DNA of 24,999 bases, taken from the NCBI GenBank assembly GCA_964499285.1, contig CAZCLA010000041.1, forward strand, positions 1 to 24,999, written 5' to 3'. A model generated the notes under the pieces. It worked only from the letters and a program-made list of their open reading frames with translations. It made no database searches and was not told where the DNA came from. Positions 6,741-16,197 of the stretch are shown here, piece by piece. The DNA is from JAGFIY01 sp964499285. Lineage in GTDB: Bacteria; Bacteroidota; Ignavibacteria; Ignavibacteriales; Melioribacteraceae. Within the stretch, counting starts at the first letter, position 1; each line of letters starts with the position of its first letter. The translations under genes were made by a program, and so were the position numbers.

Positions 6741-8327
6741 TTACTTAAGCAGCATCATTTTCTTTGTTTGAACAAAGTCGCCTGCAGTTAAAGTGTAGAA
6801 GTAAATTCCACTCGTCAATCTGCTAGCGTCAAATTTAACTTCGTATGCACCTTGTGCTTGCTGCGTATTAACCAAGGTTGCAACTTTTTGACCGAGTAAG
6901 TTATAAATTACTAAATTAACATCAGCAGCTTTCGGAATTGAGTATTCAATAACTGTTGAAGGGTTGAATGGATTAGGATAGTTTTGTTTTAAAGAATATT
7001 CTTCAGGAATAATTCCTTCGATTTCTTTAACGCTGGTTGGGGTATCATAATCTCCCCAAACGTTGTAAGCACCAACAACGTTATCACTAGGAGCAATTAG
7101 GAAGTTGTGGTTTGTTCCAAATCCTCCTTCGTTATCCATCGGTGTTCCGGGGCTGATAACTGTGGCTCCATCGTACCAAGCACCATATTTATATTCAACG
7201 TTTCCGCCTGCAGTTCCAACAGGAAAATTAACAATTACAGACCAAATATTATCGCCGGCAACTTCATCGCCGTTAACACCATCATCATTCATAGGAATCA
7301 TAAATCTGAAAATATTATCGCCTTTGAATGTACCATTAGCGTTTGTATCAGCGGGTTCCCAGCTTCCGCCCCAAGCGCCTAATGCACTATCGGCACCTTT
7401 AATACCAACAAATTCAAGCATATCAACAGGTATTGGTGAATCATCATAAGCATTTAAAGGATTTTGTCCCATATCAACTTTAAATCTTACTTGCAAAGGT
7501 GCTTCGATAGGAGGATCGAGCGGGAAAATGTTAGGTACGATAGTTGGTAAATCAACGACAGAACCATCGGCAACATAATGGAACCATCTGTCACCGCCTA
7601 ATTCCCAACCGTCATTTGCAAATTTATCGCCAGGACCAGCTTTGAATTTCCACTTTGTTGAGTCGCCTTCGGCAAATTCTGCAGGAGCTGCAACTGTTAA
7701 GCTTGTTCGGAATAATCCCGGAATAAATTCATCTTCCACCATTGTTCTAACGCCATCAGTAACAGTTCCAAGACCGTCCCAATCCAATCCCATAACATCA
7801 ATATTATCTGTTTCCGGATCGAAGAACCCAGGACCGCTTCCGATTATAGCACTGAGGTCAGCAGCAAAGTTCAACGTATTTGAGATACCGAGAACGTTTA
7901 CTTCAATACCCGGAACCAAAGGATCGAGTTCAAAATTAGAACCATTTGCTTGAATATGAAGCGGATAACCATCATAATCACCGAAACCGCCTTCCCATCC
8001 ACCGTTCACAAATTTAGTGCCTGCAGGATCAATAGCTCTAAATTTCCATCTTAATGAATCGCCTTCAACTGCATCTGTTGTTATTATCAGTGTAGTTTTG
8101 TAAATGTTACCGGCATCTAAAGTAAGAACTATATCGCCTTCAACTGTGGTGTTGAAAGCATCCCAGACCAAACCTTCAATCTGGATTGTGTCTTCAGCAG
8201 GATCAAATCCATCGGCAATTAATTGTGTCATATCGGCAGCAAATGTAACAGTATTGGTAATTTGCCCGAATGACTGTGAACTAATTAACAGCGTAAGAGC
8301 TGCAATTAAGTAAATTAGTTTTTTCAT
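6741..8327 (-). CDS. T9SS-exported protein with three carbohydrate-binding-like repeats
   Basis: A 528-residue protein with a signal peptide (MKKLIYLIAALTLLISSQSFGQ). It has three related beta-rich repeats at about residues 25-140, 150-270 and 280-420. Each starts with a strand such as VTFAADM, LNFAADL or VRFKVDM. The first two then carry EGDSLRWKFRA/EGDSTKWKFKA and KFVNGGWEGG/KFANDGWELGG. This resembles the starch-binding (CBM20-like) modules seen in secreted Bacteroidota proteins, but the assignment is tentative. The C-terminal ~85 residues are a classic type A sorting domain (YSLKQNYPNPFNPSTVI, LLGQKVATLVN, SGIYFYTL, KKMMLLK). AAAGGAG lies six bases before ATG at 8327. It is the last gene of the TonB/PorV operon and is followed by a strong terminator. 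It may be a surface glycan-binding or structural protein. Confidence 0.75.
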   Translation of the reverse strand: MKKLIYLIAALTLLISSQSFGQITNTVTFAADMTQLIADGFDPAEDTIQIEGLVWDAFNTTVEGDIVLTLDAGNIYKTTLIITTDAVEGDSLRWKFRAIDPAGTKFVNGGWEGGFGDYDGYPLHIQANGSNFELDPLVPGIEVNVLGISNTLNFAADLSAIIGSGPGFFDPETDNIDVMGLDWDGLGTVTDGVRTMVEDEFIPGLFRTSLTVAAPAEFAEGDSTKWKFKAGPGDKFANDGWELGGDRWFHYVADGSVVDLPTIVPNIFPLDPPIEAPLQVRFKVDMGQNPLNAYDDSPIPVDMLEFVGIKGADSALGAWGGSWEPADTNANGTFKGDNIFRFMIPMNDDGVNGDEVAGDNIWSVIVNFPVGTAGGNVEYKYGAWYDGATVISPGTPMDNEGGFGTNHNFLIAPSDNVVGAYNVWGDYDTPTSVKEIEGIIPEEYSLKQNYPNPFNPSTVIEYSIPKAADVNLVIYNLLGQKVATLVNTQQAQGAYEVKFDASRLTSGIYFYTLTAGDFVQTKKMMLLK

Positions 8328-8357
8328 AGAGCACTCCTTTTAATGTGAGAAAAATTA

Positions 8358-9374
8358 TTAAAATCCTATTGTTAATGAATATCTTGAGATATCACCGAAA
8401 ATTCCAAATTGAGCATAACCGTAATCGAATTTAAGATCAATTCCTTCAATATTATATTGTAACCCGACACCGGCAGTTAAACCTTCTTCAGCGGCATCTT
8501 TAAATAATGCATTGTATCCAACACGTAATGAAACAATTTTATTCCAGATTAGTTCCGTACCGCTGTTCAAGTATGGTGTAGTGTTATTTGGATAAACTGC
8601 ATCTGCTGCAAGAGTCCATTTCCAGTCCTCGTTATCAAATACTTCACCTGCTAATCCTACTGTAAAAGTGAGCGGCAATCCCCAATAATCGGTATCCAGT
8701 GAGGCAACGATATCAGCATTGTTTCCGGCATTTGCGGGATCGATATCAACAGGTTGAAGAAGATCTTTTCCTGCCAACTGCATCTCTGTTCCAAAGTTTG
8801 CGATGTTCATTCCGATACGAACGCCGTTAAACTGTGTTGTAAACAGGAGACCAATATCAAGAGCAACGGCGCTTGCGCTTTCATGCCAAATTCTTGTCTG
8901 TATATACTTGAAAGTACCGCCGATGGAAAATCGGTCGGTTAAATTTCTTGCGTAGGAAACGCCGACTGCAATATCCATAGCATCCCATCTTTCACCGGTT
9001 CCGTTCGGATTTTCGGGGGTTGTAATTTCTTCCTCACCATAATCCAAACTGCTGAAACTGATACTGAATGCATTATCGGCGTCGAGTTTGACGGCGATGC
9101 CGGCCCAATTTATACTTGTTCCAGGTACGAGCCATTCCGCGTATGAAGCATGGAATTGACTTGTGGTCAATCTGGAAAGCCCGCCGGAATTCCAGTAAGC
9201 GGAAGTTGCATCATCAGCAGTTGCAGCAAATGCTCCTCCCATTCCTGTTGCTCTTGAGCCGACAGGAATTGTTAAAAAGTCCGCAGCAGAAGTACCAACT
9301 TTGTTTTGTGCAAATAAGCTTCCTGCAGCAAGAAGCATTATAATTACATAAAATATTTGTCTATTTAATCTCAT
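8358..9374 (-). CDS. PorV/PorQ-family outer-membrane protein
   Basis: A 338-residue protein with signal peptide MRLNRQIFYVIIMLLAAGSLFAQ. The mature part opens with GTSAADFLTIPVGSRATGMGGAFAA followed by ATSAYWNSGGLS. This is the FadL-like start typical of the PorV/PorQ (UPF0164) family, whose members act as T9SS outer-membrane shuttle or attachment components. The barrel ends in an aromatic residue (SLTIGF), as outer-membrane proteins do. I place the start at 9374 because GGAG lies 7 bases upstream. An ATG at 9389 would add five residues but would leave that Shine-Dalgarno sequence inside the gene. It is flanked by two T9SS-type secreted proteins and downstream of a TonB receptor, which supports a role in presenting those proteins. 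Many Ignavibacteria-like genomes carry several such paralogues, so it need not be the core PorV. Confidence 0.85.
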   Translation of the reverse strand: MRLNRQIFYVIIMLLAAGSLFAQNKVGTSAADFLTIPVGSRATGMGGAFAATADDATSAYWNSGGLSRLTTSQFHASYAEWLVPGTSINWAGIAVKLDADNAFSISFSSLDYGEEEITTPENPNGTGERWDAMDIAVGVSYARNLTDRFSIGGTFKYIQTRIWHESASAVALDIGLLFTTQFNGVRIGMNIANFGTEMQLAGKDLLQPVDIDPANAGNNADIVASLDTDYWGLPLTFTVGLAGEVFDNEDWKWTLAADAVYPNNTTPYLNSGTELIWNKIVSLRVGYNALFKDAAEEGLTAGVGLQYNIEGIDLKFDYGYAQFGIFGDISRYSLTIGF

Positions 9375-9409
9375 AAAAGACTCCAGCATAAATCTGGGTT
9401 AAAATTTCT

Positions 9410-12400
9410 TTATTTAATGATCGCTAACTTTCCAAATTTCTTATCGCTTATTCCGTCCGCTTCAACAACATAGAAATATACTCCGAAAGCTACATCGAGT
9501 CCTTCTTTGTTTCGAATGTCCCAACTTACAGTACCGCTTTCAAGATTTCCGTCGTGATAAAGCGTTTGAACATGATTTCCGGCGGAAGTATAAATATGGA
9601 TCTTACTTGCCGGTGGAAGATTAATAAAGTTAATCACGCGTTCTCCCCTTCCTCTTATCTGTGTCGGAAGCGGTTGTTCAAACACGTTAGTAACAACATA
9701 AGGATTGGGAACTGCTTTCACGTTTTTAATATTGTTGCGTGCTAATTCTTGATCGTAATAATATCCACTTGTGGTGAAGTTGTATTTTGTCGAGGCATTA
9801 AACGGTTTTCTTATACTTACAAAGAATGTATCGCCTCCTGCCGGGAACACCGTGGAACTATCCGAGAAGAAATCAATCGACCAAGTTACAACAGAAGTAT
9901 CACGATTACTTAAAATTATTCTATCGCCGGTGTTAAGTATAGTATCGCGGCTTGTTGAAGAAAATGGAACTAAAAACTTATCTTCAGGATTTGTGATATC
10001 ATAAATCTCAAAATTCGATCTAATTTCACCGAAGGGTATTCCAAGCATATTCGGTGTGCTGAATTTATCAAAGGTATCGTAAAATACGAAGGCATAATCC
10101 CTCGGGTTGCGAACACCAAAGAGCCCGGCAGATGGGTAATCTCTTCGAACCACTGAAAAACGAAGACTTGTAGAATCCGGAGTTGTCCAGTAGGTTCTGC
10201 TTAAATTTACTCTCACGCTATCCAGCTTTTGGTAACTAGTATCAAATGAAATTCTTACGCCGTCGAAAACATCGCCGTTTATAGGAAGCATTTTCTTTGG
10301 TTGAGCAAATATCGTATCGTTGGGGAATGCAGTATTTATTACGTTGTACCCATAAGCAAGCGGAGTTCCATTAACTAATGAGTCAATAAAGAATACTTCA
10401 TAAGTTGCATCAATAACTTTTGTTTCATCCACAACCTCAAAGTATGGAGTTCGTTCCGCAAATCCTTCAATTAGCGAAAGTTCTGTGCCGTCCTCCGGTG
10501 GAACATAGCCTGCAACCGGTGCATTTGGAATAACGGCAGCGGTGTTTATATCTGTTTCTATCTGGCCAAGAGAGTTAATAGCTAAGAACTTGTCATTTTC
10601 CGAAGGATAAATATCTTTTACCGCATCACCGCGATCATAAGCAACAATTGCATAATAATAAGTTCGTCCATTAATAACTTCCTCGTCAACATAACTATTT
10701 CTAATTCCAGTGTCATCACCTAGATAATAAGGAAGCCCATCAAGAAGATCATCCACAGATGCACTTGATTCGAAATATCCTTTAATTCCGTTGTCTAAAT
10801 CGTACTGAACTATCGGTTCATAAGCTCTTTTTCTCCCTCGTCCATCGGTTAGTACGAATGCATCCGAAAAATCGGGATCGGTTCCCTTATATATTTTATA
10901 GCCTTCAAAATCATTTTCTTTAGTAGTAGGATCTATTGAACTTTCAGCTTTCTTATCCCAATACAGAGTAACTTTTTCGTCCCCTGCAACTGCTGTGAGC
11001 GTTGGTTTTTCCGGGGGTTTGGGGAAATTATAGTTAGCGTTATAAATTGTCTGTGCAACTCTCTTTGTTTTTACAACTGTTCTAAAATCATCGCCGTAAG
11101 CAAGTGCAAGCGAAAAGCGTTCTGTTTTTTCAGGTAGAAGAGGAAAGTAACCGGACGCATAAATAAAGTCCCCGTCTTCACCTCGAGTTGCAACGTTGTT
11201 AACGAATATTGTCGGCACGTCGAAAAATCCGGGACGCATTCTGCGCCACATATCGTTTTCATCACTCATGGTTATATCGCCAGCAGGCACAAAGTACTGA
11301 AAACTCGTCAAACCAATCTGATCCGATTCATCAACGTCTGTTCTATCAAAGTTCGGTTCACCGGGAGTCGGAATTCCATCACCTTCTCCGAAATCACCTG
11401 TATCCGGTTTTCCGTCCTCACCAACATCGTCGAGTTCGGGATTCCAATCACTGTCGTTATCAATTCCATCGTTTCTGGCTTCGTCGATCATGTTTTCGGT
11501 CAAGCCAATGCTATTTACATAGTCTTTATATTGAACAGGATTAAGTGTATCAATAAGAACTTGTTCGGTTGTAGTTCCAATGTTTGCAATCTGGAGCTGG
11601 CGATAGTGAACTTGAAAGTTTTCGTCTATCAGACCGTCAAGATCATTATCAATTCCATCCGTAGCGTTAGGATTTAGAGTTCCTGTTTGAGCATTTCTAT
11701 TGCCTTCTGCTAATTCTGTTTCACCCGGTATCAGTTCAAATTGAACGCCCATTGATGTAACAGTAGTAGGTGAATTCGGCATAGTGAATACTGTTCTTTC
11801 AAATGTGTTCTGATCGATTAGTATTAATTTATCGCCTGCCTGCAGCGTTCTTGAGTCAAAATCAAAGTTATCAAAATAAGGAGGAGCAGAACTGAAATTT
11901 CTGGCATCTCCGTCATTATCGATACCGTCAAACGGGTTTCCCGGTGATTCTAGAAAAGCGTAAGCCACATATGCCACATCATGAGGTGTTGGCTGCCATC
12001 TCGGATTTGATGATGGACTTATATAGTTATCAAAATCGTATGAATATGTTATTGCATCTCGAACTTCAAAAAACGAAACGTCATCATCATACTCCGTACC
12101 CCCGGCTCCAACATATGTTCCAACAAGTGCACCAAATACGGCTTGCTTATAAGTGGTCGTACCAGCATTATGAATCTCGTATAACCAAAAAAGAATATCC
12201 TGAGCTATAAAGTTCTGCCACTGGAGACCTCTAATTATCATTTGAAGAGCTTGCCCTTTTCTTGAAGGATCGGTTGAATCGGGAAGAAAACCGAGACGTG
12301 TAAAGAACTTCTCGTCCATGTTATCGTCCATCCAGAAATAACTTTCTTGATCGGCATTTAGCTGACCACGCCCAAAGTAGCCGTTCCATTCAACATTACC

Positions 12401-12901
12401 ATCCTCATCAACCCAAGTCGGTTGATCAGGCCAACCGGTAGTTGGCCAAGTTTCGGGCTTATGGCTCATTGCTATCGCAAGCTCGGTTGTAGCATCGATA
12501 GTTTCGTTGTAGAATCCGGGTATCGGTTGAAAGGTCCAGGGCGATCCTCCCGGAGAGCTATCACCTCCTCCCGGGCGATCTACTTGAGTAATAACAACCG
12601 AAGCGGTATCGGTATCGGGAATGCCGTCGCCATCAAGATCGATGGGAAGAAGCACGCCAACAAGCGGGCTCACGTCGCCGATATACTCGTTAGTATCATA
12701 CTTCCACGCTCCGCGGGGTCCGCGGTTGCCTGGTTGAGCAATAACGCCCTGATTAGTAAAAACAGTTCTAACTTGGTTGCCCCGGTGAACACCAATCCTT
12801 AGCGCATTCGGATCACCTCGTTGAATTTGAGCAACAGCAACATCTGCAAACAGAAAGAGAACTGCCAACAGAATAAAATAGATATTTTTAAAAGGATTCA
12901 T
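9410..12901 (-). CDS. large secreted multidomain protein with FnIII and C-terminal sorting-like domain
   Basis: A 1163-residue protein with a signal peptide (MNPFKNIYFILLAVLFLFADVAVAQ). The N-terminal ~600 residues form a large domain of unknown function. It contains Asp-rich loops resembling thrombospondin-type-3/EF-hand Ca sites: DLDGDGIPDTD at 88-98, DGIDNDGDARN near 330, DGIDNDLDGLIDEN near 415 and DGIDNDSDWNP near 480. An FnIII module follows around 635-770 (PPEKPTLTAVAGDEKVTLYW, YKIYKGTD, YYYAIVAYDRG). The last ~100 residues are a FlgD-like/T9SS-related domain (VKAVPNPYVV, KIHIYTSAGNHVQTL, GVYFYVVEAD, KKFGKLAIIK). It probably sits on the outer surface with the TonB receptor and PorV-type barrel encoded beside it. 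The function is unknown. GGAAG lies seven bases before ATG at 12901. Confidence 0.75.
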   Translation of the reverse strand: MNPFKNIYFILLAVLFLFADVAVAQIQRGDPNALRIGVHRGNQVRTVFTNQGVIAQPGNRGPRGAWKYDTNEYIGDVSPLVGVLLPIDLDGDGIPDTDTASVVITQVDRPGGGDSSPGGSPWTFQPIPGFYNETIDATTELAIAMSHKPETWPTTGWPDQPTWVDEDGNVEWNGYFGRGQLNADQESYFWMDDNMDEKFFTRLGFLPDSTDPSRKGQALQMIIRGLQWQNFIAQDILFWLYEIHNAGTTTYKQAVFGALVGTYVGAGGTEYDDDVSFFEVRDAITYSYDFDNYISPSSNPRWQPTPHDVAYVAYAFLESPGNPFDGIDNDGDARNFSSAPPYFDNFDFDSRTLQAGDKLILIDQNTFERTVFTMPNSPTTVTSMGVQFELIPGETELAEGNRNAQTGTLNPNATDGIDNDLDGLIDENFQVHYRQLQIANIGTTTEQVLIDTLNPVQYKDYVNSIGLTENMIDEARNDGIDNDSDWNPELDDVGEDGKPDTGDFGEGDGIPTPGEPNFDRTDVDESDQIGLTSFQYFVPAGDITMSDENDMWRRMRPGFFDVPTIFVNNVATRGEDGDFIYASGYFPLLPEKTERFSLALAYGDDFRTVVKTKRVAQTIYNANYNFPKPPEKPTLTAVAGDEKVTLYWDKKAESSIDPTTKENDFEGYKIYKGTDPDFSDAFVLTDGRGRKRAYEPIVQYDLDNGIKGYFESSASVDDLLDGLPYYLGDDTGIRNSYVDEEVINGRTYYYAIVAYDRGDAVKDIYPSENDKFLAINSLGQIETDINTAAVIPNAPVAGYVPPEDGTELSLIEGFAERTPYFEVVDETKVIDATYEVFFIDSLVNGTPLAYGYNVINTAFPNDTIFAQPKKMLPINGDVFDGVRISFDTSYQKLDSVRVNLSRTYWTTPDSTSLRFSVVRRDYPSAGLFGVRNPRDYAFVFYDTFDKFSTPNMLGIPFGEIRSNFEIYDITNPEDKFLVPFSSTSRDTILNTGDRIILSNRDTSVVTWSIDFFSDSSTVFPAGGDTFFVSIRKPFNASTKYNFTTSGYYYDQELARNNIKNVKAVPNPYVVTNVFEQPLPTQIRGRGERVINFINLPPASKIHIYTSAGNHVQTLYHDGNLESGTVSWDIRNKEGLDVAFGVYFYVVEADGISDKKFGKLAIIK

Positions 12902-12932
12902 ATGAATTCTTCCATACTTTTATAATTTTTAA

Positions 12933-15725
12933 TTAGAAGTAGAACGATGCTCCAAATTCCACTCTTCTCGGTTCAGAATAAAATGACGGATTTCTGTAAA
13001 ATTCGTCCAATGTATTTACAATTTCTGGTGTCGATCGTAATCTGTAATTGTATTCGTCAATTGTAAAATCTGCCGTTCCGCTGTCGGTATAAACATTAAC
13101 TTGGTTTTCCACTCCAAGTAAATTATAAACTCTCGTAAAGAAACTTAACTTATAACCGAACAGATCGATATCATAGTAAGCTTTTAAGTCCATGTTATAA
13201 GTTGCAGGTTTAATTTCACTGTTTGTGAGAAGTTTTGAGATATTTATAGACTGTGTTGGTGTATATGGAAATCCGCTTCCGTACTGTCCTATGATACTAA
13301 ATCCCCAATTTTCAGCAGCATAGTTAAAAGTAAGGTTAACTGTGTGAGCTTGATCCCAGTTGAGACTTACTAACTGAATTTCAGGTTGTTCCCCACCAAC
13401 AAGTTGATTTCTAGTTGCCGATGGATCAGATGCATTTCCTTTTGCTGACTGAAGGGTATAATTTATGCTTGCCGACCAGTTATTCGAGAATCGTTTGTTA
13501 AGCGTCAGCACAATTCCTTTTACAAATCCGAAGTCGCTGTTTACGAATTGACTATATGTGCTGCCGCCTCCGAAAATCGTAATTTCATCGGTTCGTGTAC
13601 CTGTAAGATCTTTAATATCTCTGAAATATCCTGTCAAATCTATTGTTAAGTCATCGTTTAGTGCTTGAGATACACCAACTTCACCGCTGATTGTCTGTTC
13701 GGGTTTTAGATCAGGATTTCCTGCAATACCAAGATTTGTGGCTCCTCCATAACCGAATTTATATTCCGGGTTTTGGTATAAAAATTCATAATTAGGAATT
13801 TGGAAAAAATGACCGTATGAAAAGTGAATCACACCACGATCTGTAATTGGAAAAGCAACACCGAGTCGAGGACTTAACTGTGTTTTTGTTGTTGCATCTT
13901 TATACCAATAACTTCTTCTTTCTTCCAAAGTTTTAGCAATATTTTCGGGTTTTCTTGGTCGGTAAATGTCAGGATCGTTTGGATCACTGAGAACTTTGCC
14001 ATCCGGATCAAAATAGTCAAATCGAAGACCGACATTAATTATAAGGTCTTCCAGTTCAATCTTGTCCTGAAGATAGGCTGAAATTTCTATCGGTGTATGT
14101 TGATAAATATCGATTGCAAGGTTATCTGCCGGATCGTTCGGATTAGGAACCCGCATATTTACAAATGGAACTCCGCTGTCCTTCGGTTCCGAAATTCCAT
14201 CCTCGCCTGGATCAAACTGTCCGTTGCCATTTGAATCGATATATTGTAGAAGATAAATATTATCAAAAGTGACCGCATTTCTGGAAATGTTAAAACCTGT
14301 TTTAACTTGGTGGATTCTCGTCAATTGTGAGGTGAGGTCAAATTTTATTCCATAGCTGTCAGTAGTACGTTTAAAGTGCTGGTTATCAGTTCCACCGGTT
14401 TTAAAACTTGGCGCCTCGGTGGGCTGCTGTCCTAATAAAGCCGTATGTGTATAACGCGGATCGTTGTAATCTTCGTAAGCATACTGTCTGAATTTCTTAA
14501 AGAAATAAGATCCGCTCAATTGGTAAAATGTATTTGCGCTTAAAGTATGAGTCAAGCTCAAAATATTAGTCAATCCCCAACGGAATTTATGAGGCATACC
14601 GTCAGGATTATAAGTATAGGATTGATCATAATCCTGATACTCAATCATATCATAAATATAATTGTAACCTATTTTAATTCCAGAAACAGGATTAAAAGTG
14701 AGTTTACCTTGCAGATATACTTTATCATTGGAATTTAATGGAACAATTTCTCCGTCACCGGTTTGTTGAATATCATATCTTGTCTCGATCGGTTCTGTCG
14801 GACCTCTATTAATAGTAATGTCCCAAGGATTATACCTTCTTTCGCCGTAAAACCATCCTCCGAAATGAACAAGTCTTCCGTTAGCATAAAAACTTAGGAG
14901 GTCACGGACAATAGGACCGCTAATATTTGCTTCAAAATTATAGATTGAGGCAGGATCAATTTTATCTATATGATTGAATACTTCAGATTCCGGTTGATAG
15001 TAACTTCCGGTGTATGCAGTAACTGTTCCGGTGAACTTACTTTGTCCTTCTTTGGTAGCCAAATTCACATAAGCTGAGAGTGCCCTACCATACTCGGCGT
15101 TAAATGCACCGCTAATAAACTGAAGTTCTTGTATTGCGCTGGCATTAACATCAACAACAGTTGATCCGTCATATACGTCGGTAACCGGAACGCCGTCAAT
15201 TGCATAAACAACTTCGCCGCTTCTGCCGCCTCTAACATTGCCTCCTACAACACCAGCTTGGAGCTGGAGCACTTCCTGAAATTCTGTTATGGGGAGAGCT
15301 TGGATTTCATCGGCACCAATCAATGCGGTTGATGCGGTAAGGTCTTTAGTGACCAGAGGTTTTTCTGCAATAATAACGATTTCTTGTCCTAACTCAAGAC
15401 TTGTTTCATACAGCTGAAAATCAACTTCGGAAGTTAAGTCGATTGAAACTTTAACATTTTCGACAGTTACGGAATTGTATCCAATTGCGGAAGCTCTAAT
15501 AGAATATGTGCCGGGACCAATATTTAATATCGAATAATAACCATCGAGATCGGTTGCTGCTCCGAGACTGGTTTCCAATATAATAACGTTAACAAGCGGC
15601 AGAGGTTCGCCTGTTGTTCCGTCCACAATTCGACCGGCAATCTTTCCGGTTTGAGCAAAGTTCTGCTGTGAAAAAATCAGAAGAAACAAAAATGAAAAAG
15701 GAACTAATCGTAAAAATTTTATCAT
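12933..15725 (-). CDS. TonB-dependent outer-membrane receptor
   Basis: A 930-residue protein with a signal peptide (MIKFLRLVPFSFLFLLIFSQQNFAQ). A carboxypeptidase-regulatory-like domain spans about 27-110 (GKIAGRIVDGTTGEPLPLVN, TDLDGYYSI, IRASAIGYNSVTVENV). A TonB plug spans about 130-235 (ITEFQEVLQLQAGVVGG, VYAIDGVPVTDVYDGS, IQELQFISGAFNAEYGRA). A long 22-stranded-type barrel follows (RLGVAFPITDRGVIHFSYGH, NPDLKPEQTISGEVGVSQ) and ends in Phe (EFGASFYF). It should import a large or scarce substrate, or take part in surface glycan/peptide uptake, powered by TonB-ExbBD encoded elsewhere. No SusD-like partner is present, so a classic Sus pair is excluded here. AGGAGG lies five to six bases before ATG at 15725. 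It is first in a four-gene operon with gaps of 20-31 bp. Confidence 0.9.
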   Translation of the reverse strand: MIKFLRLVPFSFLFLLIFSQQNFAQTGKIAGRIVDGTTGEPLPLVNVIILETSLGAATDLDGYYSILNIGPGTYSIRASAIGYNSVTVENVKVSIDLTSEVDFQLYETSLELGQEIVIIAEKPLVTKDLTASTALIGADEIQALPITEFQEVLQLQAGVVGGNVRGGRSGEVVYAIDGVPVTDVYDGSTVVDVNASAIQELQFISGAFNAEYGRALSAYVNLATKEGQSKFTGTVTAYTGSYYQPESEVFNHIDKIDPASIYNFEANISGPIVRDLLSFYANGRLVHFGGWFYGERRYNPWDITINRGPTEPIETRYDIQQTGDGEIVPLNSNDKVYLQGKLTFNPVSGIKIGYNYIYDMIEYQDYDQSYTYNPDGMPHKFRWGLTNILSLTHTLSANTFYQLSGSYFFKKFRQYAYEDYNDPRYTHTALLGQQPTEAPSFKTGGTDNQHFKRTTDSYGIKFDLTSQLTRIHQVKTGFNISRNAVTFDNIYLLQYIDSNGNGQFDPGEDGISEPKDSGVPFVNMRVPNPNDPADNLAIDIYQHTPIEISAYLQDKIELEDLIINVGLRFDYFDPDGKVLSDPNDPDIYRPRKPENIAKTLEERRSYWYKDATTKTQLSPRLGVAFPITDRGVIHFSYGHFFQIPNYEFLYQNPEYKFGYGGATNLGIAGNPDLKPEQTISGEVGVSQALNDDLTIDLTGYFRDIKDLTGTRTDEITIFGGGSTYSQFVNSDFGFVKGIVLTLNKRFSNNWSASINYTLQSAKGNASDPSATRNQLVGGEQPEIQLVSLNWDQAHTVNLTFNYAAENWGFSIIGQYGSGFPYTPTQSINISKLLTNSEIKPATYNMDLKAYYDIDLFGYKLSFFTRVYNLLGVENQVNVYTDSGTADFTIDEYNYRLRSTPEIVNTLDEFYRNPSFYSEPRRVEFGASFYF

Positions 15726-16197
15726 CTTTCCCTCCTAAAAGGAAGATAGAATTAGGATTGCGTTAATTCTTATAAATTTCCCTATTATAAAAAGAGATTT
15801 CTATTTTCAACATCTCAAAAAAACAAAGTTTGGTCTAATTCATCATTCTGAAATTAGAGAAATATATCCACTCAAACCACTACCTAAATGAAGGTATTAA
15901 TAAAAAGGACATTTATGGAGATGAAACAATAACTACATAAATAGGTAGCTATTTAAAATCAGTCTTTAACGGATTTAAAGTCCTATTTAATAATGTCCTT
16001 TTACCTCGCATATCGAAGAGAGGAAAAACAAGGATTTCTTAATCTCATTTAGTTGTTCGGAAAATATAAATGAATGGACTATTATTCGCAAGCCGACTGT
16101 TTGACATTTAAGACGAAAGTTATATTATAAATTATCGGATTGCTTATAACTTTATAAGTTTATAGATTTTTGTTTTGATTTAACCGGATCTATCCAC
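15726..16197. promoter_or_regulatory. divergent regulatory region between the TonB operon and the PPIase gene
   Basis: A 472-bp AT-rich gap with no supportable gene. It holds inverted repeats: AAAAGGACATT (15903-15913) with AATGTCCTTTT (15992-16002), and CTACCTA (15880-15886) with TAGGTAG (15942-15948). A small CTTTAA/TTAAAG hairpin lies at 15964-15980. For the minus operon a TATAAT (15784-15789) with TTGAAA 15 bp upstream (15805-15810) is a weak promoter candidate. The pairs are interleaved, so they cannot all form in one simple hairpin. They may be regulator sites. Confidence 0.4.
16101..16128 (+). promoter_or_regulatory. sigma-70-like promoter of the PPIase gene
   Basis: A perfect -35 TTGACA (16101-16106) is followed after 16 bp by TATTAT (16123-16128), a five-of-six match to TATAAT. 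Transcription would start near 16135 and give a 5' leader of about 63 nt. No strong Shine-Dalgarno sequence precedes ATG at 16198, which is common in Bacteroidota. Confidence 0.5.

Noticed and set aside
7105..7449. Plus-strand open frame of 114 codons, and similar frames over 7642-7953 and 12422-12802
   Set aside because: They lie opposite well-supported minus-strand genes with signal peptides and domains, and show low-complexity Pro/Ser composition typical of antisense shadows.
9374..9389. ATG at 9389 as start of the PorV-like gene
   Set aside because: The GGAG ribosome site lies between the two ATGs and is correctly spaced only for the one at 9374, which also begins a standard signal peptide.
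12933..15725. SusC-type member of a SusC/SusD pair
   Set aside because: No SusD-like lipoprotein gene lies next to it, so only the general TonB-receptor call is supported.
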